Positions 45,362 to 56,854 of a stretch of 64,000 bases of DNA are shown here, one piece after another. Made by a program: the position numbers and the translations under genes. Under the pieces are notes generated by a model. It made no database searches. It saw nothing but the letters and a program-made list of their open reading frames with translations, and had not been told where the DNA came from. Every line of letters begins with the position of its first letter. The stretch's first letter is position 1. The stretch is from Aureimonas mangrovi. GTDB taxonomy: Bacteria > Pseudomonadota > Alphaproteobacteria > Rhizobiales > Rhizobiaceae. Where the stretch lies: the NCBI RefSeq assembly GCF_014058705.1, contig NZ_CP059692.1:2671001-2735000 (forward strand), written 5' to 3'.

Positions 45362-45376
45362 TTAACAGAGCGTTTA
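45362..45376. promoter_or_regulatory. CtrA-like box TTAA-N7-TTTA upstream of Omp gene
   Basis: TTAACAGAGCGTTTA, one mismatch from TTAA-N7-TTAA, between the glmM stop and the outer-membrane gene at 45288. It contains the recurring TAACAGAGCGTT element. Confidence 0.45.
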
Positions 45377-45408
45377 CGGTAGGGAATGATTCACCCTGCG
45401 CGTGCCTC

Positions 45409-46755
45409 TCACGCGGCCGACTGGTGCAACGCGCCCACGATATCGTCGACCACTCCTGCGACCAGCGCCGGATCGTCCCCTTCGGCCATCACGCGGATCA
45501 GAGGCTCGGTGCCGGACGGGCGGATGACGAGCCGGCCGCTGTTGCCGAGGCGAACGCGGCCGTTGTCGATCGCGCTGCGCACGCTGTCGCGCTCCAGTGG
45601 CTCACCGCCTGCAAAACGCACGTTCTTCAGGACCTGCGGCACCGGCTCGAAGCGGCGGCAGACCTCGGACACCGACCCGCCGGCCTTGCGCACCACCGAC
45701 AGCACCTGCAACGCGGCCACTAGCCCGTCGCCCGTCGTGCCGAAGTCCGAGAGGACGATGTGGCCGGATTGCTCGCCGCCGACATTGTACCCATGCTCGC
45801 GCATGTGCTCGACGACATAACGGTCGCCCACCTTGGTGCGGGCGAGCTGGATGCCCTGCCCCGCAAGGAACCGCTCAAGGCCGAGATTCGACATGACGGT
45901 GGCGACGACGCCGCCCGCCGTGAGGCGCCCATCCGCTGCCCAGGCCTCGGCGACGACCGCCATCAGCTGGTCGCCGTCGACGATCTCGCCCTTCTCGTCG
46001 ACGATGAGGACGCGGTCGGCGTCACCGTCGAGCGCTATGCCGATGTCGGCGCGCACCTCGCGCACCTTCTGCTGGAGCGCCGCCGGGCTGGTCGAGCCGC
46101 AATTGAGGTTGATGTTGGTGCCGTTCGGCTCCACGCCGATTTTCACGATCTCGGCGCCGAGTTCCCACAAGACCTCGGGCGCTACGCGATAGGCAGCGCC
46201 GTTGGCGCAGTCGATTGCGATGCGCAGGCCCTCAAGCGTAAATTCGCGGGGCAGCGTGCGCTTGGCGAACTCGATATAGCGATCGTGGACCCCGTCGACG
46301 CGCTTGGCGCGGCCGAGCTGCGAGCCGTCGGGCATACGGCCGGACAAGTCCTCCTCAATCAGCTTCTCGATTTCGAGTTCGACCTCGTCAGAAAGCTTAT
46401 AGCCGTCCGGACCGAAGAGCTTGATGCCGTTGTCGTCAAAGGGGTTGTGAGACGCCGAGATCATGATGCCGAGATCGGCGCGCATGGAGCGGGTCAGCAT
46501 CGCCACCGCCGGGGTGGGGATCGGGCCGAGCAGGAAGACATCGACGCCGGCCGAAGTGAGGCCCGCGACGAGCGCGTTCTCGAACATATAGCCGGACAGG
46601 CGCGTGTCCTTGCCGATCACGACGCGGTGCCGGTAGCTGCCACGCCGGAAAGCCAGACCGGCGGCCATGCCGACCTTCATCGCGACCTCGGGCGTCATCG
46701 GATGGCGGTTCGCCCTGCCTCGGATACCGTCCGTTCCGAAATAGCTTCTCGACAT
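45409..46755 (-). CDS. glmM: Phosphoglucosamine mutase
   Basis: Converts glucosamine-6-phosphate to glucosamine-1-phosphate for peptidoglycan and LPS precursors. The 448-residue length is typical. Motifs: [20 protein letters not shown], active phosphoserine in [20 protein letters not shown], metal-binding DGDADR, substrate [13 protein letters not shown] and C-terminal [15 protein letters not shown]. The start at 46755 is preferred; the 46839 frame adds an improbable extension. Downstream of ftsH as in many proteobacteria. Confidence 0.97.
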   Translation of the reverse strand: MSRSYFGTDGIRGRANRHPMTPEVAMKVGMAAGLAFRRGSYRHRVVIGKDTRLSGYMFENALVAGLTSAGVDVFLLGPIPTPAVAMLTRSMRADLGIMISASHNPFDDNGIKLFGPDGYKLSDEVELEIEKLIEEDLSGRMPDGSQLGRAKRVDGVHDRYIEFAKRTLPREFTLEGLRIAIDCANGAAYRVAPEVLWELGAEIVKIGVEPNGTNINLNCGSTSPAALQQKVREVRADIGIALDGDADRVLIVDEKGEIVDGDQLMAVVAEAWAADGRLTAGGVVATVMSNLGLERFLAGQGIQLARTKVGDRYVVEHMREHGYNVGGEQSGHIVLSDFGTTGDGLVAALQVLSVVRKAGGSVSEVCRRFEPVPQVLKNVRFAGGEPLERDSVRSAIDNGRVRLGNSGRLVIRPSGTEPLIRVMAEGDDPALVAGVVDDIVGALHQSAA

Positions 46756-46840
46756 CGTAAATCCCTGCCGTCGTTCGAGCGATGGACGTAGACGAAGCAG
46801 TTTGGCACTGAAAGTAAAAAAGAATGTCGCCCCTGACATG

Positions 46841-46868
46841 AAAAAAGGGGCGGCCGCCGGGCCACCCC
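46841..46868 (-). terminator. Terminator after ftsH
   Basis: On the minus strand a hairpin with arms GGGGTGGCC and GGCCGCCCC (one mismatch) is followed by TTTTTT (46841-46846). It separates ftsH from glmM. Confidence 0.8.
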
Positions 46869-46899
46869 ATTCCTCTCATCGGCGTCGGCGCGAATGCGC

Positions 46900-48834
<1,935 letters not shown>

Positions 48835-48897
48835 TATACGTCCTGGAATGGCGCCCGAACCGTATGCCTCGGTGAGCAAACGTCGAGCTCGTCGCTC

Positions 48898-50256
48898 CTA
48901 GTCCCAGCGAAGATAGTCAGCCGTCAATTCGTTGCCAACGGGTCGGGGCGCTTTTGCGGCATTTTGGTCAAGAAGACGATACGGCCCGGCTGGCAGATCG
49001 CGGCGTAATCGCCACGTGACCTGCTCGCGAATATCGAGCGGGCAGGCCTTCGCGCCGAGCCTTGCCAGCGCCTGAGGATGCGCGGCGAGCGGCTCCCTAC
49101 CGGATGAGACGATGACCGGCAGGGTCGCGTTCACGCGGTTTCCAAAGCCGAGGGCACCGAGCGACACGACGCGAGCGCCCGTCCACTCCTGCGGCACGCC
49201 GATCTCGAATCGGCCGTCGAAGAGAACGGCGGCCCCACCTTCGATCACAAGTTCGCGTGGCCCTGTCCGCCCGAATTCGCGCGCGGCGCAAAGACGATCG
49301 GGCCTCACCTCCAGCCGGCAACCAGCAAGCGTCGCCACGAAGGTCCCCCCCTCCCCGATCCGCTCAGCGAGACGGCGCGCCTGAAAAGCCGTAGGAGGCT
49401 TACTGCCGCCCGAAACGGCGGTGAGGATGCGCGAGAGCGCTGCGGCGCGAACGGCCGGCGATGCGCCGCGCCACTCTCCAAGGCTTGTCGAGACCATGCC
49501 CGCCGTGTCGACGATGGCCGGGGCGAGAAACGCCGCCACCTCGCTGTCAAGTTGGTCGCGGGCGGCGGCGAGCGCGGCAATCCGCGCCAGATGCCGCTGC
49601 CGCTCGGCGTGCGGCATCGCTTTCAAAATCGCGCGCATGCGCGTGCGGGCATAGCGCGCGTCCCGATTGGTTGGGTCCTCGGCCCATTCGAGGCCGCGCG
49701 CGCGAAGGCTCGCCTCGATGCGGGTGCGCGCAAGGGCGAGGAACGGACGCAGAAGCGTCACGCCAGGTGCGAGCGCACGCGCCCGACGCATTGCCGCCTG
49801 CCGCCCCTTCCCTTCGCCGCGCTCGGCGGCAAGGAGATGAGTCTCGATCTGATCGTCCTGATGATGGGCGGTGATCACCGCGCCGGCGCTCGCTTCGCGT
49901 GCCGCTTGGGCCAGCAGCGCATAGCGGCCCTCGCGAGCCTGCGCGCTGAGATTGCCCGAACCCTGCGGGCCACGCCATTTCATCGTGTGGTGGGGCAGGC
50001 CATAGTGTGCGGCCGCCTCGCGGACAGCCTCAGCCTCGGCGCCCGACTCCATCCGCAGGCCGTGATCGACGGTGACCACCGTGATCGGACGGCCAAGGCG
50101 AGCGCGATTTTCGCCGGCCAGAACCAGAAGCAGCAGAGAATCGGCACCGCCCGAGACTGCGAGGACGACACCACCGTCGCCGCCGAGCGTCAGCGATGGC
50201 CGCAGGAGCTCGAACCCCTCGTCCGGGCCTACGGGATCATCGCCGATTTCGCTCAT
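48898..50256 (-). CDS. tilS: tRNA(Ile)-lysidine synthase TilS
   Basis: PP-loop ATPase of 452 residues that modifies C34 of tRNA-Ile(CAU) to lysidine so it reads AUA. PP-loop VVLAVSGGADSLLLLVL near residue 30, HHQDDQIETHLL, and PTNRDARYARTRMRAI, all family marks. A C-terminal domain follows. Between cpoB and ftsH. Confidence 0.95.
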   Translation of the reverse strand: MSEIGDDPVGPDEGFELLRPSLTLGGDGGVVLAVSGGADSLLLLVLAGENRARLGRPITVVTVDHGLRMESGAEAEAVREAAAHYGLPHHTMKWRGPQGSGNLSAQAREGRYALLAQAAREASAGAVITAHHQDDQIETHLLAAERGEGKGRQAAMRRARALAPGVTLLRPFLALARTRIEASLRARGLEWAEDPTNRDARYARTRMRAILKAMPHAERQRHLARIAALAAARDQLDSEVAAFLAPAIVDTAGMVSTSLGEWRGASPAVRAAALSRILTAVSGGSKPPTAFQARRLAERIGEGGTFVATLAGCRLEVRPDRLCAAREFGRTGPRELVIEGGAAVLFDGRFEIGVPQEWTGARVVSLGALGFGNRVNATLPVIVSSGREPLAAHPQALARLGAKACPLDIREQVTWRLRRDLPAGPYRLLDQNAAKAPRPVGNELTADYLRWD

Positions 50257-50293
50257 GCGCCGAGGATGGCCCGGCGCGCCGGGCGCGGCAAGA

Positions 50294-51259
50294 TCAGGAG
50301 CAGCGCGCGGCCGTCTCTTCCTCGTCGAGCTTGCGCTTGACGTTCGCGCTCATCGAGGGGTAGCGGCGCTCCACCTCGGCATAGGTCACGCAGGCCGTTT
50401 CGGCGTTGTCGAGGCGAGCGAGCGACATGCCGAGCTTTAGCATCATCTCCGGCGCCTTGGTGCTTTCGGGATGCGCCTTCTGCGCATTCAGGAAGACCTC
50501 GGCGGCGTCGCGGAACTTGTTCTGCGCGAAAAGGCTCTCGCCGAGCCAGTAGCGCGCATCCGAGGCGTCCTCGGAATCGGGATATGTGTCCGCGTACTGG
50601 CGGAAGCTCTGCTCGGCGAGCTGATAGTCGCCGGCGAGCATGTAGTTGTAGGCGAGTGAATAGAGTTCGACCGGGCCGTTGGCGTTGATCGAGGCGACGG
50701 TCTGCGAGCCGCCGGATGCGCCGTCCTGGCTGATCGCGCCGCCGAGGTCTTCCAGGCTCGCCTGATCAAGCAGTGTCCCGATGTCGTCACCCTGCCCGGA
50801 CGTTGCGTTGACGCCCGCTGACGTCCCCTGCGGCGGCAGGCCGAGGGCGAACTCGCCGTCGCCGCTGCCGCCGGCGGCCGGCGGGGTCGCCTCGCTGCGG
50901 CGCTCAGGCGTCTGCCCGCCGCCACCGGAGCCTCCTTCCAGATCCTGGAAGCGCAGTTCGTTGTCCTCCTGCGCGTTGCGCAGCTGCTCCTGAAGCTGGA
51001 GGACGAGGAAGGACATCTCCTCGACGCGGCCGGTCAGGCGACGGATCTCCTCCTCCATCTGGGAGAGGCGAACGCCGGCATCGCCGGCCTGCGCCATCAG
51101 GACGGGGGGCTGCGCGGCGGGTGCGGGCTGCGTTTGCACGCGATCGTTGCCGCCGCCGAGACCGAGGTCGAAAGGAAACTCGACGGCTGCGGCCTGTGCC
51201 GCGCCGATCAGGAAGACTGCCGTCGCCGCGCCGGCGAGACGTGCCGAGAAATGTGCCAT
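50294..51259 (-). CDS. cpoB: Tol-Pal coordinating protein CpoB (YbgF)
   Basis: Periplasmic 321-residue protein that coordinates Tol-Pal constriction with peptidoglycan synthesis. Signal peptide about 1-24 (LAGAATAVFLIGAAQAAAV), a coiled-coil trimer segment (about 40-90, RLSQMEEEIRRLTGRVEEMS), a Gly/Ser linker, and C-terminal TPR repeats (LYSLAYNYMLAGDYQLAEQS; ARYWLGESLFAQNKFRDAAE; MMLKLGMSLARLDNAETACV). ATG 51259 is chosen for the signal peptide. Confidence 0.94.
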   Translation of the reverse strand: MAHFSARLAGAATAVFLIGAAQAAAVEFPFDLGLGGGNDRVQTQPAPAAQPPVLMAQAGDAGVRLSQMEEEIRRLTGRVEEMSFLVLQLQEQLRNAQEDNELRFQDLEGGSGGGGQTPERRSEATPPAAGGSGDGEFALGLPPQGTSAGVNATSGQGDDIGTLLDQASLEDLGGAISQDGASGGSQTVASINANGPVELYSLAYNYMLAGDYQLAEQSFRQYADTYPDSEDASDARYWLGESLFAQNKFRDAAEVFLNAQKAHPESTKAPEMMLKLGMSLARLDNAETACVTYAEVERRYPSMSANVKRKLDEEETAARCS

Positions 51260-51399
51260 GTGCCGAACTCCGCTGTCGCGATCCGCGCGCCTTCTACACG
51301 CAAGAAGGTGCCGCGATCCATCCGTGCTCGGCAAGCTTCAGGACGGGGAGTTCGGCTAAAATGGGGCTCTTGGCCCTTTGCGAGAACACAGAAACGAAA

Positions 51400-51420
51400 G
51401 CGGCCCCGTGAGGGGGCCGC
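51400..51420 (-). terminator. Terminator between pal and cpoB
   Basis: An 8-bp stem GCGGCCCC / GGGGCCGC with a 5-nt loop, followed on the minus strand by TTTCGTTTC. Partial read-through into cpoB is likely. Confidence 0.7.
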
Positions 51421-51448
51421 GTCGTGGTCACACTGTTGCTTGAAAGCC

Positions 51449-51982
51449 TCAGGAGCCGGCGCCGGAGAGCACCGTGACCGCGCGGCGGTTCTGCGACCAG
51501 CAGGAGATGTCGTCGCAGACCGCGACCGGGCGTTCCTTGCCGTAGGAGATGGTGCGCATGCGGTTGGCCGGCACGCCGCGCGCGGCCAGGAAGTCCCGCG
51601 TGGCGGCGGCACGGCGAGCGCCGAGCGCGAGGTTGTACTCGCGGGTGCCGCGCTCGTCGGCATGTCCCTCCACGACGATCGCGTAGGACGGATACTGCTG
51701 CAGCCACTGCGCCTGGCGCGACAGGGTCTGCTGGGCATCGGCGCGGATCGACGACGAGTCGGTGTCGAAGAAGATGCGGTCGCCGACATTGACCGTGAAG
51801 TCCTGGCTGGTGCCGGGCGCGGCAGAGCCGCCGGCGCCACCTACGCCGCCCGGGCCGCCGAGGCCGAGACCGGCGGCGTTGTCGGGCAGCTGCTGATTGC
51901 GGTTGGCACAGCCCGTGACGAGCAGCGCGGCTGCCAGCAGAAGTGCGACGCGGCTATGGGCCCCTGATGCGATGCGGCGCAT
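51449..51982 (-). CDS. pal: Peptidoglycan-associated lipoprotein Pal
   Basis: Outer-membrane lipoprotein of 177 residues. Lipobox LLVTGC with the lipidated cysteine near residue 25, a Gly-rich linker, then an OmpA-like peptidoglycan-binding domain (DRIFFDTDSSSIRADAQQTL, VEGHADERGTREYNLALGAR, ISYGKERPVA). It anchors the outer membrane to peptidoglycan and binds TolB. A GTTAAC site lies about 56 bp upstream. Confidence 0.97.
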   Translation of the reverse strand: MRRIASGAHSRVALLLAAALLVTGCANRNQQLPDNAAGLGLGGPGGVGGAGGSAAPGTSQDFTVNVGDRIFFDTDSSSIRADAQQTLSRQAQWLQQYPSYAIVVEGHADERGTREYNLALGARRAAATRDFLAARGVPANRMRTISYGKERPVAVCDDISCWSQNRRAVTVLSGAGS

Positions 51983-52174
51983 GGCCGGCTCCTTCGAATG
52001 CGGTGGATTCGTCTCATCTCCGGTTTACCGAGACAAGGTTAACACCTCGTCACCAGACAAACCGCGAGTTGCGAATCACATCCCCCTTTTGATCCTTTGC
52101 CCGGATTGAATCGGCAATGAGTCCGAAAGGCGGCAGACGCCGTCACGATCGTGTGGGCCGCTCGCCTTCTCCGA

Positions 52175-53488
52175 TCAGTCGAGCGCAGGCGACCATGCGG
52201 GATCGGAAGCCGAGTTCGGCGTCGGGACGCGCTGCTCGTTGCGGCCTGTCAGGTCGATCGAGTGAAGCTGCGGCCCCGCCGGCCCCTGCGGGTCGCGAAA
52301 GAACATGAGGACCCGGCCGTTCGGCGCCCAGGTCGGCCCTTCGTTGTGGAAGCCCGAGGTCAGGATGCGTTCGCCCGAACCATCGGGTCGCATGACGCCG
52401 ATCTGGAACTGCCCGCCCGATTGCTTGGTGAAGGCGATCAGGTCTCCGCGCGGCGACCAGACCGGCGTCGAGTAGGCACCGTCGCCGAACGAAATGCGGG
52501 TCTGGTTCGAACCGTCCGCGCCCATCGTGTAGAGCTGCTGGCGCCCGCCGCGGTCGCTCTCGAAGACGATGCGCGTGCCGTCCGGCGAGTAGGAGGGAGA
52601 GGTATCGATGGCGTTGGTCGACGTCAGCCGCGTGGTGGCACGCGAGCGCAGGTCCATCGCGTAGATGTTCGATGTGGCCTCCTGCTGAAGGCTCATGATC
52701 ACGCGCTGACCGTCTGGAGAAAAGCGCGGAGAGAAGGTCATGCCAGGGAAATTGCCGACGATCTCGCGCTGGCCGGTCTCGAGTTGCAGGAGATAGACGC
52801 GCGGTTCGCCCTGGCCGAAGGACATGTAGGTGATTTCCTGCCGGCTCGGCGAGAAGCGCGGCGTCAGCACGAGATCGTTGCCGTCGGTCAGGTAACGGAC
52901 GTTCGCGCCGTCCTGATCCATGATGGCGAGGCGCTTGCGCACCGCACTCGCGGGGCCCGTCTCGTCGACGAAGACGACGCGCGTGTCGAAATAGCCTGCT
53001 TCGCCCGTCAGGCGCTCGTAGATCGCGTCGGAGATGATGTGGGCGATGCGGCGCCAGTTGTCCGGATTGGCGTAGAACTGCTGCCCGTCGAGCTGCTGGC
53101 CGGCATAGGTGTCCCACAGGCGGAACTCGACGCGCAGGCGGCCATCCGCCTCCGGAGTCACGCGGCCGGTCACCAGAGCCTGCGCGTTGATGACCGTCCA
53201 GTCCTGGAAACGCGGCGTCGCGTCCGGTCCGATGTCACGCTGGATGTAGGCCGCCTGCTCGATGGGCGCGAAGAGGCCCGAGCGCTGGAGGTTGGCGCGC
53301 ACCACCTCCACGATCTGCTGGCCGAGCTGGTTCTGTGACTGGAAGTTCGGCAGCGCGATCGGCAGCGGCTGAATGTTGCCCTGGGTGATGTCGATCTCGA
53401 CCTGCGCCTTCGCCGGCATGGCGGTGGCGGCGATCCCGGCCGCGGAGAGGGCGAGAAGGGCGGCGAGTGTCTTGACGGCGGTGTTCAT
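52175..53488 (-). CDS. tolB: Tol-Pal periplasmic protein TolB
   Basis: Periplasmic beta-propeller of 437 residues. Signal peptide about 1-28 ([20 protein letters not shown]). An N-terminal domain carries [15 protein letters not shown], then six propeller blades with [20 protein letters not shown] and [20 protein letters not shown] repeats. The frame extends upstream to 53869 but ATG 53488 gives the signal peptide. Follows tolA by 109 bp. Confidence 0.97.
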   Translation of the reverse strand: MNTAVKTLAALLALSAAGIAATAMPAKAQVEIDITQGNIQPLPIALPNFQSQNQLGQQIVEVVRANLQRSGLFAPIEQAAYIQRDIGPDATPRFQDWTVINAQALVTGRVTPEADGRLRVEFRLWDTYAGQQLDGQQFYANPDNWRRIAHIISDAIYERLTGEAGYFDTRVVFVDETGPASAVRKRLAIMDQDGANVRYLTDGNDLVLTPRFSPSRQEITYMSFGQGEPRVYLLQLETGQREIVGNFPGMTFSPRFSPDGQRVIMSLQQEATSNIYAMDLRSRATTRLTSTNAIDTSPSYSPDGTRIVFESDRGGRQQLYTMGADGSNQTRISFGDGAYSTPVWSPRGDLIAFTKQSGGQFQIGVMRPDGSGERILTSGFHNEGPTWAPNGRVLMFFRDPQGPAGPQLHSIDLTGRNEQRVPTPNSASDPAWSPALD

Positions 53489-53597
53489 GGATTGGCCCTT
53501 CTCGTGCGGGGATGCGGCGGCGTGGTGCTGAGCGCCCTTGCGCGTTGTCGTGTCGGCGGCGCGCTCGGCGCGGCGCATCGGGGAACGGCGAAGGCGC

Positions 53598-54680
53598 TCA
53601 GAACATCTCGCTCGGATCGAAATTGATCTGCACCTGGCTCCAGGTCTCGTACTTCTCAATCGGGAGATTGTATGGCGCGCAGCGACGCACGGCGCGTACC
53701 GCCGCTTCTCCGGCGATGCGCTCGATCGAGGAGCCGCCACCGCCCGAAACGATCTGCGGCATACCCTGGAGCTGGCCGGACGGGTCCAGCGACATCTGGA
53801 TGGAGATGCGCAGCGAACCGGCCTCGGCGACCCCTGCCGGCGGGCTCCAGCAGCGCTGGATCTGGCCACGCAGCGCGTCCAGCTCGCTCTGGGAGAGACG
53901 TTCGCCGGTGTTACGCGTCGCCCCGAGAGAGGCCTGGTCCTGCGAGCGCTGCGCGCCGCCGCCCGCCGAGCTCTCGCGGTTCAGGAGCGCAGCGATCTCA
54001 TCGGCGTCGAATTCGGGCTCTTCCTGCGCCTGGCTTTCTGCGGTTTCGCGCTCGGGCTCGCGCGCCGGCTGTTCGCGCGGCGGCGTCGGCGGCGTCTCAG
54101 CCGGGCGCTCTGCCTCACGCACCGGCGGAACCGGGCGCACCTGCGGGAGCGGCACGTTCTGTGGCGCGGGCGCCTCCTGCGGCTCGGGCTCGGCTTCTGC
54201 CACCTGCGGCGCGGCCTCGTCTATGACGGGTTCCGGCTCGGGCGCCGGGGCCGGCGCGGGCTCGGCCACCTCGGGCTCAGGCGGTGCCGGCTCGGGCTCG
54301 GGCGCCGGCTCCACGACGGGCTCCGGTTCGGGCGCAGGGGGTGGCGGAGGCGGCGGGGCTTCGGAGGTCGCGGTCTGCACGCGCTCGCGCGGGGCCGTCT
54401 CGGGGCGCGGCGGCGAGGCCAGGTCGACCTCGTTCTCGCCGACATTCTCGGCCGGCATAGGCAAGGTCTCGGGGGCCTCGGTGGGTTCCGGCGCGGGCGT
54501 GTCGGTCATCTCGGCCTCGCGCTCGCCGACCATCGCCTGGCTGTATTCCTCCACCGGCACGATCGACACCGGCAACGACTCGCCCTGCGTCATGTCGAGC
54601 GGGCGCGGCTGGCCGAACGACCACAGCCCCCAAGTCAGGAGCAGCGTGTGCAGGATGGTCGAGGTGGTGAAGGCCTTCAT
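53598..54680 (-). CDS. tolA: Tol-Pal system protein TolA
   Basis: Inner-membrane protein of 360 residues linking TolQ/R to the outer membrane. One N-terminal membrane helix (about 6-22, [17 protein letters not shown]), a long Pro/Glu-rich domain II (runs of PEPEP, about 60-210) and a folded C-terminal domain ([34 protein letters not shown]). Two cysteines in the last domain match TolA. Ten bp after tolR. Confidence 0.92.
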   Translation of the reverse strand: MKAFTTSTILHTLLLTWGLWSFGQPRPLDMTQGESLPVSIVPVEEYSQAMVGEREAEMTDTPAPEPTEAPETLPMPAENVGENEVDLASPPRPETAPRERVQTATSEAPPPPPPPAPEPEPVVEPAPEPEPAPPEPEVAEPAPAPAPEPEPVIDEAAPQVAEAEPEPQEAPAPQNVPLPQVRPVPPVREAERPAETPPTPPREQPAREPERETAESQAQEEPEFDADEIAALLNRESSAGGGAQRSQDQASLGATRNTGERLSQSELDALRGQIQRCWSPPAGVAEAGSLRISIQMSLDPSGQLQGMPQIVSGGGGSSIERIAGEAAVRAVRRCAPYNLPIEKYETWSQVQINFDPSEMF

Positions 54681-54690
54681 CGCGCCGCGA

Positions 54691-55146
54691 TCAGCTTCCC
54701 GCTTCCGAAGCGGTGACGAGGCCGATGTTGCGGAAGCCCGCGGCGGAGATGCGCGCCATGACGTTCATGACCGTGCCGTAGTCGGTCGCGGTGTCGCCGC
54801 GCACGAAGATACGCTCCTCGTAGCCGGCCTGGCCGATGGCTTGAAGCTGGGCGACGACATCCTCGGCCGCCACCGGCGTGTCCTGGATGAAGATCTCGCC
54901 GCCGCTCTGGACGGAAATCGTGATCGGCTGCGTGTCGGAATTGAGCGCGCGCGCCTGCGTCTCGGGCAGTTCCAGCGGCACGCCCACCGTCATCAGCGGC
55001 GCGGCGACCATGAAGACGATGAGAAGCACGAGCATCACGTCCACGAAGGGCGTGACGTTGATTTCGCTCATCGGCGCGCGGCGGCGCCCGCCCCTGCGGC
55101 GGCGCCCTCCTCCCGAACCGGACGCGGCGCCCGTCGACATGCCCAT
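54691..55146 (-). CDS. tolR: Tol-Pal system protein TolR
   Basis: ExbD/TolR family proton-channel component of 151 residues. Arg-rich N-terminus, then a single membrane helix with the proton-binding aspartate in INVTPFVDVMLVLLIVFMVA, and a periplasmic domain (VPLELPETQARALNSDTQPI). Works with TolQ in the inner membrane. 51 bp after tolQ. Confidence 0.96.
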   Translation of the reverse strand: MGMSTGAASGSGGGRRRRGGRRRAPMSEINVTPFVDVMLVLLIVFMVAAPLMTVGVPLELPETQARALNSDTQPITISVQSGGEIFIQDTPVAAEDVVAQLQAIGQAGYEERIFVRGDTATDYGTVMNVMARISAAGFRNIGLVTASEAGS

Positions 55147-55197
55147 GATCTGAAGCCCTCGGCCGATGGCCCTTCGAGTTGCGTTGGACGGCTGCGC

Positions 55198-55914
55198 TCA
55201 GCGCGCCTGCGACTTCTCGTCGATCTGCCGCGAGAGGATGGCGGAGAACTCGTCGGCGAAACCCTCGAGGCGCATGCCGAGGCGGCCGGCTTCCGAGGTC
55301 AGCTTGTTGTAGGCGATGACCGCCGGAATGGCCGCGACGAGGCCGATGGCCGTGGCGAGCAGCGCCTCCGCGATGCCGGGCGCGACGACCGCAAGGCTCG
55401 TCTGCTCGGAGGTCGCGATCGCCTGGAAGGAGGTCATGATGCCGACGACCGTGCCGAAGAGGCCGACGAAGGGCGCGGCCGAGCCGACGGTCGCGAGAAA
55501 GCCGAGGCGTGATTCGAGCCCGTCCATCTCGCGGGCGAGCGTGACGTCCATCGCCTTCTCGATGCGTGCCTGCAGGCCGAGCGGCGAGCGTGCGCCCTTC
55601 TCGAAGCTCTTCTTCCATTCGCGCATGGCGGCGACGAAGAGCGCGCCCATGCCGCTGGTCTTGCGGTCGTTGAGCGTGTGGTAGAGCTCCTCGAGCGACT
55701 GGCCGGACCAGAAATTGTTCTCGAACTGGTTGAGCTGGCGGCGGAACGCGGCATAGCGCGCCCACTTGTCGAAGATGATCGTCCACGTCCACACGGACGC
55801 GGCGACGAGGCCGATCATGACCAGCTTGACGATGAAGCCCGCTTGCCAGAAAAGGCCGAGGAGGGACATGTCGTGGCCCGGGGCCGCGAGCGCTGTCTGC
55901 GCGACTTCGTTCAT
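55198..55914 (-). CDS. tolQ: Tol-Pal system protein TolQ
   Basis: MotA/TolQ/ExbB proton-channel protein of 238 residues with three membrane helices (about 17-40, 140-160, 175-195). Family motif GLFGTVVGIMTSFQAIATSE, then ALLATAIGLVAAIPAVIAYN. The start at 55914 (MNEVAQTALAA) matches relatives; the longer frame to 56007 does not. First gene of the tol operon, 239 bp downstream of ybgC. Confidence 0.96.
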   Translation of the reverse strand: MNEVAQTALAAPGHDMSLLGLFWQAGFIVKLVMIGLVAASVWTWTIIFDKWARYAAFRRQLNQFENNFWSGQSLEELYHTLNDRKTSGMGALFVAAMREWKKSFEKGARSPLGLQARIEKAMDVTLAREMDGLESRLGFLATVGSAAPFVGLFGTVVGIMTSFQAIATSEQTSLAVVAPGIAEALLATAIGLVAAIPAVIAYNKLTSEAGRLGMRLEGFADEFSAILSRQIDEKSQAR

Positions 55915-56116
55915 GCGTTTGGTCCCTCGAAAGGTCGATGGTCTCCGGGTGCGACGGGCCCGGACGGTTTCGTTGGCATGTTGAGATCCGAAGACGGCGC
56001 GACGCACCGCCCTCGCGCCGCATGCACCCGCCTCGCCCGTCCTTCACCATTGATTTCGGTAAAAGAATGGCGTCGCCAGTGACCTCGCGGCACCGCATCA
56101 TCATCATGCGTTAGGG

Positions 56117-56131
56117 TTAACAGGGCGTTAG
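56117..56131. promoter_or_regulatory. CtrA-like box TTAA-N7-TTAG upstream of tolQ
   Basis: TTAACAGGGCGTTAG, one mismatch from the CtrA consensus, between ybgC and tolQ. It shares the TAACAG(A/G)GCGTT core with sites upstream of an Omp gene and the SleB-like gene. Confidence 0.42.
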
Positions 56132-56153
56132 CGCGGATTTCTCGCGCCCGCCG

Positions 56154-56603
56154 TCAATCCTGGGATGGCCCGCGTCCGAGCCTTTCGGCCACGGCTGCGG
56201 GCATCCGCCGCGGCTTTCCCTCCGGCGAGATCACCGCGACCTTGACCTTCGCGCCCACCAGCGTGCGCTCGCCGAGAAGGATGCGCTGGTCGAGAACGAC
56301 GCGCGCGCCGCCCAGAAGCGTCGTACGCGTCTCGACGGTCAGGACATCGTCGATGCGGGCGGGAGCGAGGAAGTCGATGTCCATGTGCCGCACGGCGAAC
56401 GCCATCGGCTCGCCGAAGCGCCCGTCCATCAGTTCGCGATGGCCGATGCCGTGCAGGCGCAGATAGTCCGTGCGGCCGCGCTCCAGAAAATGCAGATAAC
56501 GCGCGTGGTAGACCACACCGGAGAAATCGGTGTCCTCGAAATAGACGCGCACGTCGAGGTTGTGGCCGCCTTCGACGAGGCGGCCTGCGAGGGCTTGTTC
56601 CAT
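56154..56603 (-). CDS. ybgC: Tol-Pal-associated acyl-CoA thioesterase YbgC
   Basis: Hot-dog fold thioesterase of 149 residues with the active-site pattern RVYFEDTDFSGVVYHARYLH (catalytic D and conserved Y/H), common upstream of tolQ. Its physiological acyl-CoA is uncertain; links to phospholipid synthesis have been proposed. Stop 239 bp before tolQ start. Confidence 0.95.
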   Translation of the reverse strand: MEQALAGRLVEGGHNLDVRVYFEDTDFSGVVYHARYLHFLERGRTDYLRLHGIGHRELMDGRFGEPMAFAVRHMDIDFLAPARIDDVLTVETRTTLLGGARVVLDQRILLGERTLVGAKVKVAVISPEGKPRRMPAAVAERLGRGPSQD

Positions 56604-56854
56604 CCCCCGCCCATAGGCGATCGTCGGCGCCCTGTCACCCGCGAGAAAGCGCTTCGACTGTCACGAAGATCGACGCCGCGCCGCCCGATCGATACGTTCA
56701 CGCTTTTGGAACTGCGGCGGTCACGAAGGCTTGGCGCCATCAGCGACGGCGGGCTCCCTGCGGTTTCCGCTGCCCCTTCGCGTGTCGGCGCTTGCCGCGG
56801 GCGTGCCGCACCCGTTATCGCAGCCTTCGGCGTCACGCTCGGGGGGCATTACAG

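Noticed and set aside
52143-53117. 324-residue minus frame within tolB
   Set aside because: Alternate frame of tolB; lacks start and motifs.
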